From the NCBI GenBank assembly GCA_021735245.1, contig JAIPHJ010000008.1, positions 1-64,000 of the forward strand: DNA of 64,000 nucleotides, in the 5' to 3' direction. A program made the position numbers and the translations under genes. The notes beneath the pieces were generated by a model. The model saw nothing but the letters and a program-made list of their open reading frames with translations, was not told the origin of the DNA and made no database searches. The stretch comes from Candidatus Bipolaricaulota bacterium. GTDB lineage: Bacteria; Bipolaricaulota; Bipolaricaulia; M55B111. This document shows, in pieces, positions 32,585 to 41,599 of this stretch. Every line of letters starts with the position of its first letter. Within the stretch, counting starts at the first letter, position 1.

Positions 32585-32686
32585 CTTCGCCCGATTGCCA
32601 GATGGGTCTCGTGTTTTTGAAGGAAGTAGTTGTTGTTTATAAAGGGATTTTTCTACAAGCCCCACCCGGAAGGCGGGGTAATTGAC
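32585..32686 (+). repeat. Dispersed hairpin repeat, H1 type, copy 4
   Basis: CCGATTGCCAGATGGG, a spacer with GAAGTAGTTG and AAAGGGATTTTTCTACAAG, then the hairpin CCCCACCC/GGCGGGG and TAATTGAC (32653-32686). The spacer aligns with the reversed copies at 26530 and 40127. It lies in the gap 32434-33147, which otherwise holds a gene fragment at 32849. Confidence 0.6.
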
Positions 32687-32848
32687 TGAAAATCCCTGTT
32701 TCATTTTGGAAAGTTCCCTTCCCTGCTCGATCGTTTTGTTATTTTTTGGATCTTTTTGGCTTGCTTACTTTTCCGCCTGAGTTCCGGTTAAGATGGGTGG
32801 GTGTAAAAGCTTGGTGGGTTAAAAAACTATGAATTTTTGGGTGAGGAT

Positions 32849-33037
32849 TTAAGCAGCGGAAATGGTATAGATTAAACTTGCCTGATAGTTCCCTTCCACG
32901 TATTCGTCCTCGTCGTAATTTACTTTGTAGTCGACTCTGAAATTGTATTTGCCTGCTTGGCCAGGGGGCAGTACTAATTTCGACGAACTGGCCGGTAGAG
33001 TGTCGTTCCTACAAATTGAATTTTCGGAGGTCTTTTG
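32849..33037 (-). pseudogene. C-terminal fragment of a paralogue of the 31268 protein
   Basis: A 62-codon open stretch on the minus strand, without a start, reads QKTSENSICRNDTLPASSK at its N-terminal end and then GKYNFRVDYKVNYDEDEY and ASLIYTISAA before the stop. It matches the end of the 31268 protein in layout (TTSK..., IKVDYILNVPEE, VTVTFTASAD). The rest of the gene, signal peptide included, is missing. It lies in opposite orientation to the intact gene. Confidence 0.65.
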
Positions 33038-33147
33038 CTATAGTAATTAAAACAATGCCTTTATCTATATAGTTCTTCTTCTAATTGATCCGAGGGAATT
33101 TAGTAAATTAAGGATACACCAAACTTTATATTTTAGATGTCGTAAAC

Positions 33148-36100
33148 ATGGGACATACTATTTTTAAAGAGAGCGTCCGGGTCACTCCGGGCAAACTGAT
33201 ATTGGTAATCTTTGCGGTATTAACTTTCCTGTTTATCTCTTCTTCAACTATACTGGCGGATGACGGTCCACCCTGGGTGGGGACTACTCTCGACGACCTA
33301 TCATACACGGAACAGGAGGGGTGGAAGGGCCTGGATGCGGAAGTGACTGTGACCTCGGATACAAACGACTTCACCGACGGGTACGTCGAGGTGGAGATAG
33401 CTGACGGAACCCGGTTCGACGAGCTACAGTTGGTGGACGGGACGGACCTGAGTGTTGACGGGAATGTAGTTTACTGGAATGGCGATCGGGTAGGCTCGAT
33501 CGACAATACCTACGACGGTTCGAACGGAAGACTCCGAATTAATTTTAGCGCTGCGGCCCCGCTTGAAAATTCTGGTTTCGAGTCGGGTGACCTATCCGGC
33601 TGGACGGTTAATACAGTCGGGAACAGTATGAGAGGACAGACATGGGCGGAGGGCCCTGACGTCCTGGGATTTACCGGTGATTCTGACCCCAGATATGATG
33701 ACCAGATTTCGGGCTCAGGGGTTACGGACGTTAATTCCGGCGCGGCCTACGAAGGGGAATACGGGCTGGAGCTTGAAATTACCGGTGATGTTGGTGCCGC
33801 TTACGGTACCGGTCACACCCCGTCTGTAACGAGCTCGACGTTTACCGCCGAGTCAGGTGATAGCCTGACCGTGAGGTGGAAGGCTTCCCAGACGAATGAC
33901 TACTACGATGTTTTTGGTTTCCTGTTCTCTGATTCCGACGGCGACGGAAAGATGGCCAATGAGAATTACCAACTTCTCTTTCACGAGATCGGCTCGGACA
34001 CCGGCGGATGGCAAAGCTTAACCACCTCTCTCACGATAGGGGGAGACAATCTCCGATTTAAGTTTCTGAACGGGGGCTACGACCGGTCCGGTAACATGGT
34101 CGTCGGGTCTTATCTCTGCATAGACGAGATAAAACTCCAGATTTCAAATACTACCACCGCCACTGAGGCAGTAGTTCAGTCCGTAATAGAACATTTGGAG
34201 TACAGAAATACCTCCGATAACCCCGGGGACGTAAAAAATTACGACCTAAACTTCAGAGAAAGCGACGGAGGGTTAGGGTATAACTCTGCCCGGATAGACA
34301 TCTCTCCGGAAAACGATCCACCAACCGGGGTAAGTTTGAGCGGCAACTCTGTGGACGAAAATACTCCGCCCGGGAATATCGTGGGGACTCTTTCGACGAC
34401 TGATCCGGACGATTCAAGTTTCACGTATAGCTTAATCGGCGGCGACACCGGGTCTTTCAGGATCAACGACGTCCAGCTTGAGACCGCCAGAGAGTTCGAT
34501 TACGAATCTCAAACGACCTATACCGTTCAGGTACAGTCCGATGACGGGAACGGCGGTACGTACGATCGGACGTTCACCATCTCCGTTAATGATGTCAACG
34601 ATAAACCGATTGCCGACGCCGGGCCCAGCAAGATAATTAGCCTTCACGAGACAGCTATCCTCGATGGGTCCAGCTCAGTAGATAAGGATGGCGATTCGCT
34701 TAGTTTCAGCTGGAGCCTTGTTCAGAAACCGTCGGACCTTTCGATCCCCGTTACCGTTCAGGATAACCTATCAAATCCTAACGCTTCCAGGGCCGAGTTC
34801 TTTCCTACAGGTAAGGGAGAAAATACGCGAGGCATTTACCGGTTTGAACTTGCTGTCTCGGACGGTAACGGAAATTCGGATACCGACGAACTTCAAATAA
34901 CGGTAACCGGCTCACCGAAAGATATAAAAGGCGACAGCCTGACTTCGAAAGGGGTTGAGGGTCCCGATCCCGGACCTGCCGACTTCACTGAAGAAGCGGA
35001 TCTCAAAGTCGACTTAAAAAACGTGAACTCCGGCACCCGGGGACTAATAGGTGGGTTTCAATACGATGAGGCGTACTTTCCTGAAGACAAAAGGTTTCCC
35101 GGCCCTGCAGTAAAATACGCCGACGTAAAAGCAATAGAGGTAAATTCCGGCAATGCACGGATCAGCGTACATTATACGGATCAGGAGGTATCTCAATTTA
35201 TCGAGGAGGGACTAAAGCTCTACGTCTATTACGACGGGAGCTGGTCCGAGGCAGATAATATAAATGTGGATACTTCCGACAACGTCGTACAGGGTGACGT
35301 AGCCGTTTCAAAACTCACCGGAAGCCCGATAACTGTCTCGGGGAACCAATCACCCCGCGCCGATTTCGCCTACGAACCATCCGAACCCGAAGTTAACGAG
35401 ACAATAAACTTTTACGGGGCCCTCTCCTCGGATTCGGACGGCTCTATAAGCACTTACAGGTGGGACTGGACGAACGACGGAAGGTACGATACTACTGCTT
35501 CTGCCCCTACCAGCACGCATTCGTTCCCGGATTACGACATCTATACCGTCAAACTGCAGGTCGTTGACGACGACGGGGGGACCGCGACCTTCACAAAAGA
35601 AGTTAACGTAGGTAAAAACACGAAGGAAGGGAAAGACGTTGACGTCCAGTTCGATAGTTTATCCTACAATTGTGGGTCCCTGAAAGGAGTTAAGTTAACG
35701 TTCAGCGAGGTAACCAGCACCGGCTCCACGGAAGTAAGGGTAAGTGACGAACCGTCATTTGCTCAGCCGTCCGGCATTACTTTCCTGGATTGTTTTTACA
35801 GGATAGAAACTACCGCTGGTTTCAAGGGCCCGGTAGGGATCGAGATGGACTACGACGACTCGTCATTGACCGAAACTCAGGAGAAAAACCTGAAATTGTT
35901 TAAATTGACCGAAGACGAAGGATGCCAGGCTATTACCGAATCACTTGACCCTGAAAAGAATGTAGTCAGCGGGAAGTCAGGTGGTTTTTCCTACTTTTCT
36001 CTCGGTTACGGCACAGGCACCTTGCCGGGTGAAGATTTGATTAACCACGGCCCAAACCCCGTCCCGGACGAGGGCTGTGACTTCTGGCTTGACCTACCGG

Positions 36101-36348
36101 AGGAAGCAAGCGGGGCGACACTTAGAATCTATGACGTAGACGGTAAGCCACTTTACGAAGTGGACCTGGATGCAAACCAGAGCAGGTATCCCTCCACCGG
36201 CAGGTGGAACCCGCAAGACGAAAACGGAAGTAAATTGGATACCGGCGTTTACATATATCGGGTGAGAGTCAAAGGAGATAATGGTTCCGATAGATGGTCG
36301 GAGGTGCACAGGCTGGTGCTGGATAGGTCGGACCCCTCTCAGGGATGA
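33148..36348 (+). CDS. Large surface protein with cadherin-like, PKD and FlgD-like domains
   Basis: 1066 residues. Signal peptide with a long n-region (hydrophobic KLILVIFAVLTFLFISSSTI, about 18-37). Residues 45-130 and 340-390 are the two halves of one RTX/adhesin-type repeat, interrupted by a GFESGDLSGWTV domain (about 140-335) of carbohydrate-binding shape. Then a cadherin-like domain (395-480, NDVNDKP), a PKD/REJ-like domain (485-585), an unassigned region, a PKD domain (740-830) and a C-terminal FlgD/secretion-tail-like Ig domain (about 970-1060, LRIYDVDGKPLYEVDLD, GVYIYRVRV). It is probably an adhesin or matrix protein. No LPXTG motif. Confidence 0.8.
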   Translation: MGHTIFKESVRVTPGKLILVIFAVLTFLFISSSTILADDGPPWVGTTLDDLSYTEQEGWKGLDAEVTVTSDTNDFTDGYVEVEIADGTRFDELQLVDGTDLSVDGNVVYWNGDRVGSIDNTYDGSNGRLRINFSAAAPLENSGFESGDLSGWTVNTVGNSMRGQTWAEGPDVLGFTGDSDPRYDDQISGSGVTDVNSGAAYEGEYGLELEITGDVGAAYGTGHTPSVTSSTFTAESGDSLTVRWKASQTNDYYDVFGFLFSDSDGDGKMANENYQLLFHEIGSDTGGWQSLTTSLTIGGDNLRFKFLNGGYDRSGNMVVGSYLCIDEIKLQISNTTTATEAVVQSVIEHLEYRNTSDNPGDVKNYDLNFRESDGGLGYNSARIDISPENDPPTGVSLSGNSVDENTPPGNIVGTLSTTDPDDSSFTYSLIGGDTGSFRINDVQLETAREFDYESQTTYTVQVQSDDGNGGTYDRTFTISVNDVNDKPIADAGPSKIISLHETAILDGSSSVDKDGDSLSFSWSLVQKPSDLSIPVTVQDNLSNPNASRAEFFPTGKGENTRGIYRFELAVSDGNGNSDTDELQITVTGSPKDIKGDSLTSKGVEGPDPGPADFTEEADLKVDLKNVNSGTRGLIGGFQYDEAYFPEDKRFPGPAVKYADVKAIEVNSGNARISVHYTDQEVSQFIEEGLKLYVYYDGSWSEADNINVDTSDNVVQGDVAVSKLTGSPITVSGNQSPRADFAYEPSEPEVNETINFYGALSSDSDGSISTYRWDWTNDGRYDTTASAPTSTHSFPDYDIYTVKLQVVDDDGGTATFTKEVNVGKNTKEGKDVDVQFDSLSYNCGSLKGVKLTFSEVTSTGSTEVRVSDEPSFAQPSGITFLDCFYRIETTAGFKGPVGIEMDYDDSSLTETQEKNLKLFKLTEDEGCQAITESLDPEKNVVSGKSGGFSYFSLGYGTGTLPGEDLINHGPNPVPDEGCDFWLDLPEEASGATLRIYDVDGKPLYEVDLDANQSRYPSTGRWNPQDENGSKLDTGVYIYRVRVKGDNGSDRWSEVHRLVLDRSDPSQG

Positions 36349-36369
36349 AAATTAGACCAGCTCCTAACC

Positions 36370-36915
36370 TTACAGGAAATAAGCGAAGTAAGCGACGGAG
36401 GCCAAAGCAAACACTTTGGCAACTTTTGCGAATATAATAACTGCGAGGCCGAACCTAATCTTCAGCGCTTCGACTGCAAATAACGCCGCTCCCGTCATGA
36501 GAGTGCCCAGGAAGGGAATGGGAAAAAACGACAGACCGAAAACCGTCAGGTAGTCGTACCCGTACGTGTCGATGAGTTTAGAAATCAACTTACCCCTCTT
36601 TTCCTCTGATTTCAAAAGGGACAAAGAACTACTTCCAGAGTCTTCCGAGAGGTTATTCACCCTGTCTAAATGCCGTTTAAACCAGGGGAATTTTAACTGA
36701 AGGTAGGCCCTAAAACGTTTTATTTTCTTGTCTGGTATGAGTAAGTTGATCGGTACGTAGAGTACAAATAGTCCCCAGAGGTTGATTCCAAGCGCCACGG
36801 ACAGGGAAAAGATCATTGCCTCGTGGTTCAGGAAGCGGCGAAACAGTATCTGGTCGGAAGTTAGCCACCACTGAAAAAACATATTCGCCACGTAAACTGA
36901 CTTTTCTACGAACAT
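36370..36915 (-). CDS. Membrane protein of unknown function
   Basis: 181 residues with about four hydrophobic segments: two before a charged loop (residues 75-110, KIKRFRAYLQLKFPWFKRH) and two after it (SFFPIPFLGTLMTGAALFAV and VIIFAKVAKVFALASVAYF). The PIPFLGT-type motif and the C-terminal helix recall the small multidrug-export/DedA-like group, but I am not sure. It follows the phosphate permease gene on the same strand after a 291-base gap. Confidence 0.55.
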   Translation of the reverse strand: MFVEKSVYVANMFFQWWLTSDQILFRRFLNHEAMIFSLSVALGINLWGLFVLYVPINLLIPDKKIKRFRAYLQLKFPWFKRHLDRVNNLSEDSGSSSLSLLKSEEKRGKLISKLIDTYGYDYLTVFGLSFFPIPFLGTLMTGAALFAVEALKIRFGLAVIIFAKVAKVFALASVAYFAYFL

Positions 36916-36959
36916 TGCAATCCTCTGGTCAGCGAACTCCAGGATTTACGGCCACACCC

Positions 36960-37165
36960 ACTTAAGCTTTTCACCGAAATTCTAGCAGGTTTTAGCGCGG
37001 GTTTTGAGGGGAATTTTAAAATTGTCGAGGGACTGGGTGAAGTGAGCAGGGTAGCGAGCTTCTCCACCAGGGGGAACGGCGACGGTAAGAGCCGCCTTCG
37101 GCCGGACTTACGGAGCGGGTAATCGTGACGGGGGGCAACCTAACACGTTCCAGCTAGTTAGAAAA
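36960..37165. other. GC-rich structured intergenic stretch, function unknown
   Basis: The gap between the phosphate permease and the membrane protein is more GC-rich than other gaps and folds on paper, for example GTAAGAGCCG with CGGACTTAC (about 37084-37111, loop CCTTCGGC). Several purine-rich motifs (CAGGGGGAACGGCGACGG, GGGGGGCAACCTAACACG) look like structured RNA rather than coding DNA. I cannot assign it to a known RNA class. Confidence 0.35.
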
Positions 37166-37206
37166 ACACGGAGTAGTTCCGGGGATCGGTCAAAAGTTTA
37201 CTGGTG

Positions 37207-38157
37207 TCAGAAAAAACCGATGACTTCGAAACCTTTGTAAAGCCCAAAGGCAAATAGTGCGGCCGCCGTGGGAGACGCGATCCAGCCTATTACGATTTTC
37301 GTTATCTTCCTCAGACTAACTGTTTTAGCTCCCTTGACTAACCCTACTCCTATTACTGCTCCCACGATTGCCTGTGAGGTGGAAACGGGAATACCGACGC
37401 TGGCAAAGAAGTTGACGGCACCGGCAGCGGATAGCTGGGCCGCCACAGCCGAAAGGGGGTCCAGGCTCGTTATTCCCTTGCCTACTGTTTCAGTTACCTT
37501 TTTCCCGTAAGTAAGCGTTCCTGCTGAAACGGCTACTCCGGCCAGCAACGCCAGCCAGGTCTTATCAATACCCAGGGCTGCCAGAGGACCTACGGAGGTC
37601 CCTACTGTATTTGCACCAAGCGAAAACGCTACGTAGCCTCCGGAAGCTATAACCAGATAGCTCAATATTCTGTCCCATAAAAACACCAGTCTTACGCGCT
37701 TCAGGAAAAATGCCAGGAGGTGATAGAGAAAAAAACTGATAAGGGCGGTCATAGGGGGATTTAATACCCAGACTTCTACTATAGTGACCACCTGACCTAT
37801 ATTAACTTTACTTCCCATGCCAAGAGCAGCCCCTATAACACCGCCAACGATGGCCTGAGAAGTAGAAACGGGAACCTTGAAAAATGTTGCTGCGGTGACG
37901 AAGATGCCGGCGGATAACATGGCGATAAATACTGCTTTCATGTTGAGGGGGCTTACTGCTACGCTCTTCCCGATAGTTTCCATAACCTGGTGACTCTGGA
38001 ATAAAGCTCCCAGGACGACAAATATTGCCACCAGATAGACCATCTTACGGTAGGATATTAGGCCGGATCCCACCGGTATTCCCATGCAATTGGCCGTATC
38101 GTTTGCTCCAATGTTCCAACCGACGTAGACGCCAACCAGGAGTAGTAAAATCAGCAT
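37207..38157 (-). CDS. PiT-family inorganic phosphate permease
   Basis: 316 residues with about ten helices. The duplicated family signature is visible as GWNIGANDTANCMGIPVGSG near residue 14 and SLGANTVGTSVGPLAALG near 180. VPVSTSQAIVGGVIGAALG and its repeat GIPVSTSQAIVGAVIGVG are the two half-signatures of the inverted repeats. It imports phosphate with a cation (proton or sodium). A PhnD-type importer and two PhoP-like regulators are also in the window, but no Pho-box is evident before this gene. Confidence 0.92.
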   Translation of the reverse strand: MLILLLLVGVYVGWNIGANDTANCMGIPVGSGLISYRKMVYLVAIFVVLGALFQSHQVMETIGKSVAVSPLNMKAVFIAMLSAGIFVTAATFFKVPVSTSQAIVGGVIGAALGMGSKVNIGQVVTIVEVWVLNPPMTALISFFLYHLLAFFLKRVRLVFLWDRILSYLVIASGGYVAFSLGANTVGTSVGPLAALGIDKTWLALLAGVAVSAGTLTYGKKVTETVGKGITSLDPLSAVAAQLSAAGAVNFFASVGIPVSTSQAIVGAVIGVGLVKGAKTVSLRKITKIVIGWIASPTAAALFAFGLYKGFEVIGFF

Positions 38158-39167
38158 AATATCAACTATTAATTATTTTTTTCGTACGTCTCCGATTTTC
38201 GGATATCCGTTTTGGTCAAGGTTTATTAAACCCTTAAAGTAAATGTAAGTATAAGCAATTATGTAGTACGTGTTCCAACCCTCCAACCCAGTCGGTATGT
38301 AAACCCGGATAATTGGTTCATAAAAGTGGTAACCGGAGTCCCCACGCTACAGTTGCTCAGAAAATAACGCAGTATATATACAACTATGATTTAAATATAC
38401 TACAATAAAGATAGAAGTCAATAAACTAGTTACGTTAATCAACTCAGAGCTGGTTAGGGATATTAGCACATCGAACCAGATTAAATTTTCAGATCTGAAT
38501 CGAGGGGTTTTAGCACGTAAGTTCGAAGGGAAAGGGTAAGGGTATTTTACAGGCGAGATTTGGTCCAGCACCCGGATGAGCTCCGGGACCTGGCTCGTGA
38601 TCTTTGACTTTGCTCCGGTATAGTCTGCCCCAATCGTTCAGTGGTAGATTACATAAGCTTGAGTCTAAAATATCTATAGGTCCGTAGCAGGACTGGAAAC
38701 CTATCGAGGGAAGGATGCTCTCCAGGCCACGGAAGAAACAAGATACCACTTACCGCGGGGACAAAGGCGGCTTAAATATTGACCCGTTGACCGGCTTTTC
38801 CGGTCAGGGCTGGATGTCAGGAATCGCTAACTGGATTTTGTGAATGATCATTCCGTCGGGAGTTATCTCTAAGGTCTCTAAGTTACTGAAGTATCACAAG
38901 CAGGGAACGTATTTCCGACTCCACAGGGTCATGAGGTATTGGAAAAAAGCCATGTATTCATTTAAATACAATGTACACTACCTGTAGATCTAGCAGAGTT
39001 GTTGGCTGGCCAGGTAGATTTAGTACTATCTGGCCAGCTCTATTACCCTTTTCTACAGTTTTGGCGAGTTTTTACCGTTGTCTGACTAGTACCTTATGCC
39101 TCCTCGGTTTCCCGGCAGGTGGTAATCCGCCGGGCTTTTAACCGGACAGATTTGTGCCTCGAAAACT
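38158..39167. other. 1-kb intergenic region without a recognisable gene
   Basis: No frame here has codon use or a ribosome site that convinces. The clearest item is a hairpin GCTGGCCAG/CTGGCCAGC (39005-39038) with a T-rich 3' side, a likely terminator. A second, CCCGGC/GCCGGG then CTTTT, lies at about 39110-39137 beside the end of the next gene. AT-rich tracts near 38360-38400 may hold promoters for the permease. Confidence 0.5.
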
Positions 39168-40052
39168 TTAGCCGCTCAAACTTAGAACGTACTGTTGTGC
39201 GGGACCGCTTAGTTTGACCACTACCACCAAAAAAGTGTTGCCCGGCACGGGAGCGTTACCGATAGTAGTTAGGGGTTCGGTAGAGGCGGGAGCGTCACAG
39301 GAAACTTCTATTCCTCCTCCGGTAGGGAGAACGGAAGCGCAGAAATTAAGCGAGGAGCTGACTACCAGAAGGACCATAGGAGAGGAAGGTCGATCCCACG
39401 TAGCTACGGCCCTTAATTGACCGGGGCCGTTGATCCAGTAAGCCGTGGCGGTAAAGCCGCTCCCGAGTGAACCTATCAACATGGGATCAGCTACGTTACC
39501 CAGTTTTGGATTGTTCCTGCTTCCCTGAATTTCCAGCTCCGCTCCGCTCCTGCTGAGCTGGTTTAGTACCTCCTGCGGACTGGATCCAGGCGAGATACCC
39601 TGCAGCCTCGAAGGAAGTCGAGCTCGGCCCTGCCCGGGCTGGGGATGTTGGTCCTCCTCGGGCGGTTGCTCGCCTTCCGAGAATGCGGAAATTTGGCCGC
39701 AACGATACTCCTCTCTTTCTCCCATTTCGACTTGAACGCTGAATTCCCGTTCCCTGTCGTCTCGACCACTTACGGCTACGGCAGTGGGCCTGTTATTGAG
39801 TTCGAAAGTGAAGGTCCTGGTTTGGTCCAACTCGACTGACCGGGCAGGAGAGAACACCTTGAGGCCTATCGGAAATCCACCCCGCTGAAACGTGAATTTG
39901 GAAATCCCGACTGGACCTTTACATGACGTGTTACTGACCCTAACTCTTGTAGTCACGGCCGTTGAAGTTTGGCTCGTCGCTATAATCGCAATTCCGACGA
40001 ACAGGACGGCCACTAAAACAAAGGTTTTTGTTTTCGGATGCCTTGAAAACAT
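39168..40052 (-). CDS. Exported protein of unknown function
   Basis: 294 residues. A signal peptide (FVLVAVLFVGIAIIATSQTS) is followed by a beta-rich first domain (to about 130) with one cysteine pair candidate, a proline/glutamine-rich linker (EGEQPPEEDQHPQPGQGRAR), and a second beta-rich domain (about 160-294) with ATAYWINGPGQLRAVATWD and NTFLVVVVKLSG, which resembles pre-peptidase-type (PPC) C-terminal domains in pattern. It probably acts outside the membrane. Function not known. Confidence 0.65.
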   Translation of the reverse strand: MFSRHPKTKTFVLVAVLFVGIAIIATSQTSTAVTTRVRVSNTSCKGPVGISKFTFQRGGFPIGLKVFSPARSVELDQTRTFTFELNNRPTAVAVSGRDDREREFSVQVEMGEREEYRCGQISAFSEGEQPPEEDQHPQPGQGRARLPSRLQGISPGSSPQEVLNQLSRSGAELEIQGSRNNPKLGNVADPMLIGSLGSGFTATAYWINGPGQLRAVATWDRPSSPMVLLVVSSSLNFCASVLPTGGGIEVSCDAPASTEPLTTIGNAPVPGNTFLVVVVKLSGPAQQYVLSLSG

Positions 40053-40126
40053 TTTATCACTCCTTTTCCCTTCAGTGCTTATTTATACTCCCATCGAGTA
40101 GTTTTAAGTCAAAGATCGCATTAAAT

Positions 40127-40221
40127 CGGTTGACTGCTGGGACCTGGTTTGTGAAAGATCGCAAAAACTACTTAAAGGGGATTTTCTACGGGTCCCGTCC
40201 CCTGGAGGCGGGGTTCTTGAC
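40127..40221 (+). repeat. Dispersed hairpin repeat, H1 type, copy 5
   Basis: CGGTTGACTGCTGGG, a spacer (GGTTTGTGAAAGATCGC, AAAAACTACTTAAAGGGG) and the hairpin CCCGTCCCC/GGCGGGG followed by TTCTTGACA. Read in reverse, the spacer matches the copy at 26530 closely over about 50 bases (TTAAGTAGTTTTT, CTTT.ACAAACCA). The remaining gap to 40435 has no gene. Confidence 0.65.
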
Positions 40222-40435
40222 AAGCGTACCCGACATCGAAATCAATAAGTTCAAAAGACCTTCTTCGCGATAATGATAATCACTGTTATGTTCATTGCAA
40301 AAAGCGACAGAAACTGCAATGACAAAAAATGTTCGAAAAAATACGTCAGGTAGTTCGTAGAGGGGAGCGATAGTAAAGGGGAGAGCAATCAATTCAAAAA
40401 ATTCCGGTCCCCCGGATTCAAGTACTTGCCCGGGT

Positions 40436-40906
40436 TTATTTCAGTTTATTCAGTTCCACTCTTAGAATCTCGTAGTGCTCCCTTTCGTTTGAAGCCAGAA
40501 AACCCAGCAGCCTGCGGACCTCCTTGTCCTCGAACTCGTCAATCAGTTCCCTGTAAAACTTTTCCGCGTTCCGCTCTGCCTCTATCGCTTCTTCGATTAT
40601 CTTCCTGGGAGTGGTTTCTCCGGAGGTCTCTTCCGGAACCTCTACCCCAGAACGTTCCGGAAGGGGAATTTCTTCGTCGGGAAAGAAATCGTCGAAAGTG
40701 GACCGCAACTTTTCCTCGTGGTTTTCTTCCTGAGTTATAAACCTTTCTATTATGGGTGCGGTTTCATCGGGAAGGTCCTTTTCGAGCAGGTTACGGTAGA
40801 TATCGGCTTCCTCGAGTTCGGTTCTTACGGCCCTCCCCAGCAGTTCCTGGAGCGAGACTTCAAAATTGAACAGATCGAAGGGAGACGAATCTTTTTCCCT
40901 GTTCAT
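40436..40906 (-). CDS. Rubrerythrin/ferritin-like protein
   Basis: 156 residues forming a four-helix ferritin-like bundle. Iron-ligand candidates are E in AVRTELEEADIY, E and H in FITQEENHEEKL, E in EAIEAERNAEKFY and E and H in ASNEREHYEIL, in the spacing of a di-iron site. A charged loop (residues 75-95) connects the halves. No rubredoxin-like CxxC tail is present. It probably handles peroxide or iron in an anaerobe. AAGGAGGTAAAATT precedes the start. Confidence 0.8.
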   Translation of the reverse strand: MNREKDSSPFDLFNFEVSLQELLGRAVRTELEEADIYRNLLEKDLPDETAPIIERFITQEENHEEKLRSTFDDFFPDEEIPLPERSGVEVPEETSGETTPRKIIEEAIEAERNAEKFYRELIDEFEDKEVRRLLGFLASNEREHYEILRVELNKLK

Positions 40907-41071
40907 AATTTTACCTCCTTCTTATAGATTCAAATTTAAAGGGTAGTTAAAACATTTGTCTCTTCCCAGGGTAACCGTTACTCTGTGAAGTGTAATGGAA
41001 AGGAAGTTCGCAGCCAATTTAACTTCGGGAAACGTCCAGTAACTGTAATTAATCAATTCGGGGTGGTGGAG

Positions 41072-41587
41072 ATGGCACTCAAGGAACTCCTTTTATTGGG
41101 CGACGAGAAGTTGCGGCAGGAGTCGGAACCCGTTTCCGATATTTCCAAAAGCAGCGTTGAAAAAATTAAAAAGGATTTACACGATACTCTCACCGACCTC
41201 CAGGACCAGTACGGAATGGGCCGGGCTCTCGCTGCCCCTCAGATTGGCCATCTAAAGCAGATCATATATTACAATTATGACGGTGAATCCTTTTATATGA
41301 TAAACCCCCGAATAGTTGCAGAAAGCTCGGAGAAGTTCCAGGTGTGGGACAGTTGTTTCAGCTTCAACCTGGCTTTCTTCGTGCAAATTCCCAGGAGCAA
41401 AAACGTAACCGTTAAATATCTAAACGGAGAAGGCGCTAACCGAGAGGTGCAGGCAGAGCTGGAAGAAGCCGAATTATTCCAGCACGAAATTGATCATTTA
41501 AACGGAAAGTTGGCAGTAGACCACCTGCAATCACCCGCCGACATAATTACCCGCGAGGAATGGGAAAAACGCACCGAATCGGATTAG
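41072..41587 (+). CDS. Peptide deformylase-like protein
   Basis: 171 residues. The three deformylase motifs are recognisable but altered: motif 1 GRALAAPQIG (usually GxGLAAPQ), motif 2 WDSCFSF (usually EGCLS; the metal-ligand cysteine is kept), motif 3 QHEIDHLNG with both metal histidines and the catalytic glutamate. The usual enzyme removes formyl from nascent proteins; the changes suggest a second, divergent copy with perhaps another amide substrate. Start AUG 41072 with GGTGGAG upstream; the frame continues 29 codons further up but without good signals. Confidence 0.8.
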   Translation: MALKELLLLGDEKLRQESEPVSDISKSSVEKIKKDLHDTLTDLQDQYGMGRALAAPQIGHLKQIIYYNYDGESFYMINPRIVAESSEKFQVWDSCFSFNLAFFVQIPRSKNVTVKYLNGEGANREVQAELEEAELFQHEIDHLNGKLAVDHLQSPADIITREEWEKRTESD

Positions 41588-41599
41588 AACCCCTTAGAA

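Noticed and set aside
37207-38157. PhoP-box control of the phosphate permease
   Set aside because: The upstream region has no TT.ACA repeats at 11-bp steps like those at 57967.
38630-38700. Short tRNA-like string (GTTCAGTGGTAGA) resembling a D-arm
   Set aside because: No acceptor stem, anticodon arm or T-loop motif (GGTTCGA) at the right distances; chance match.
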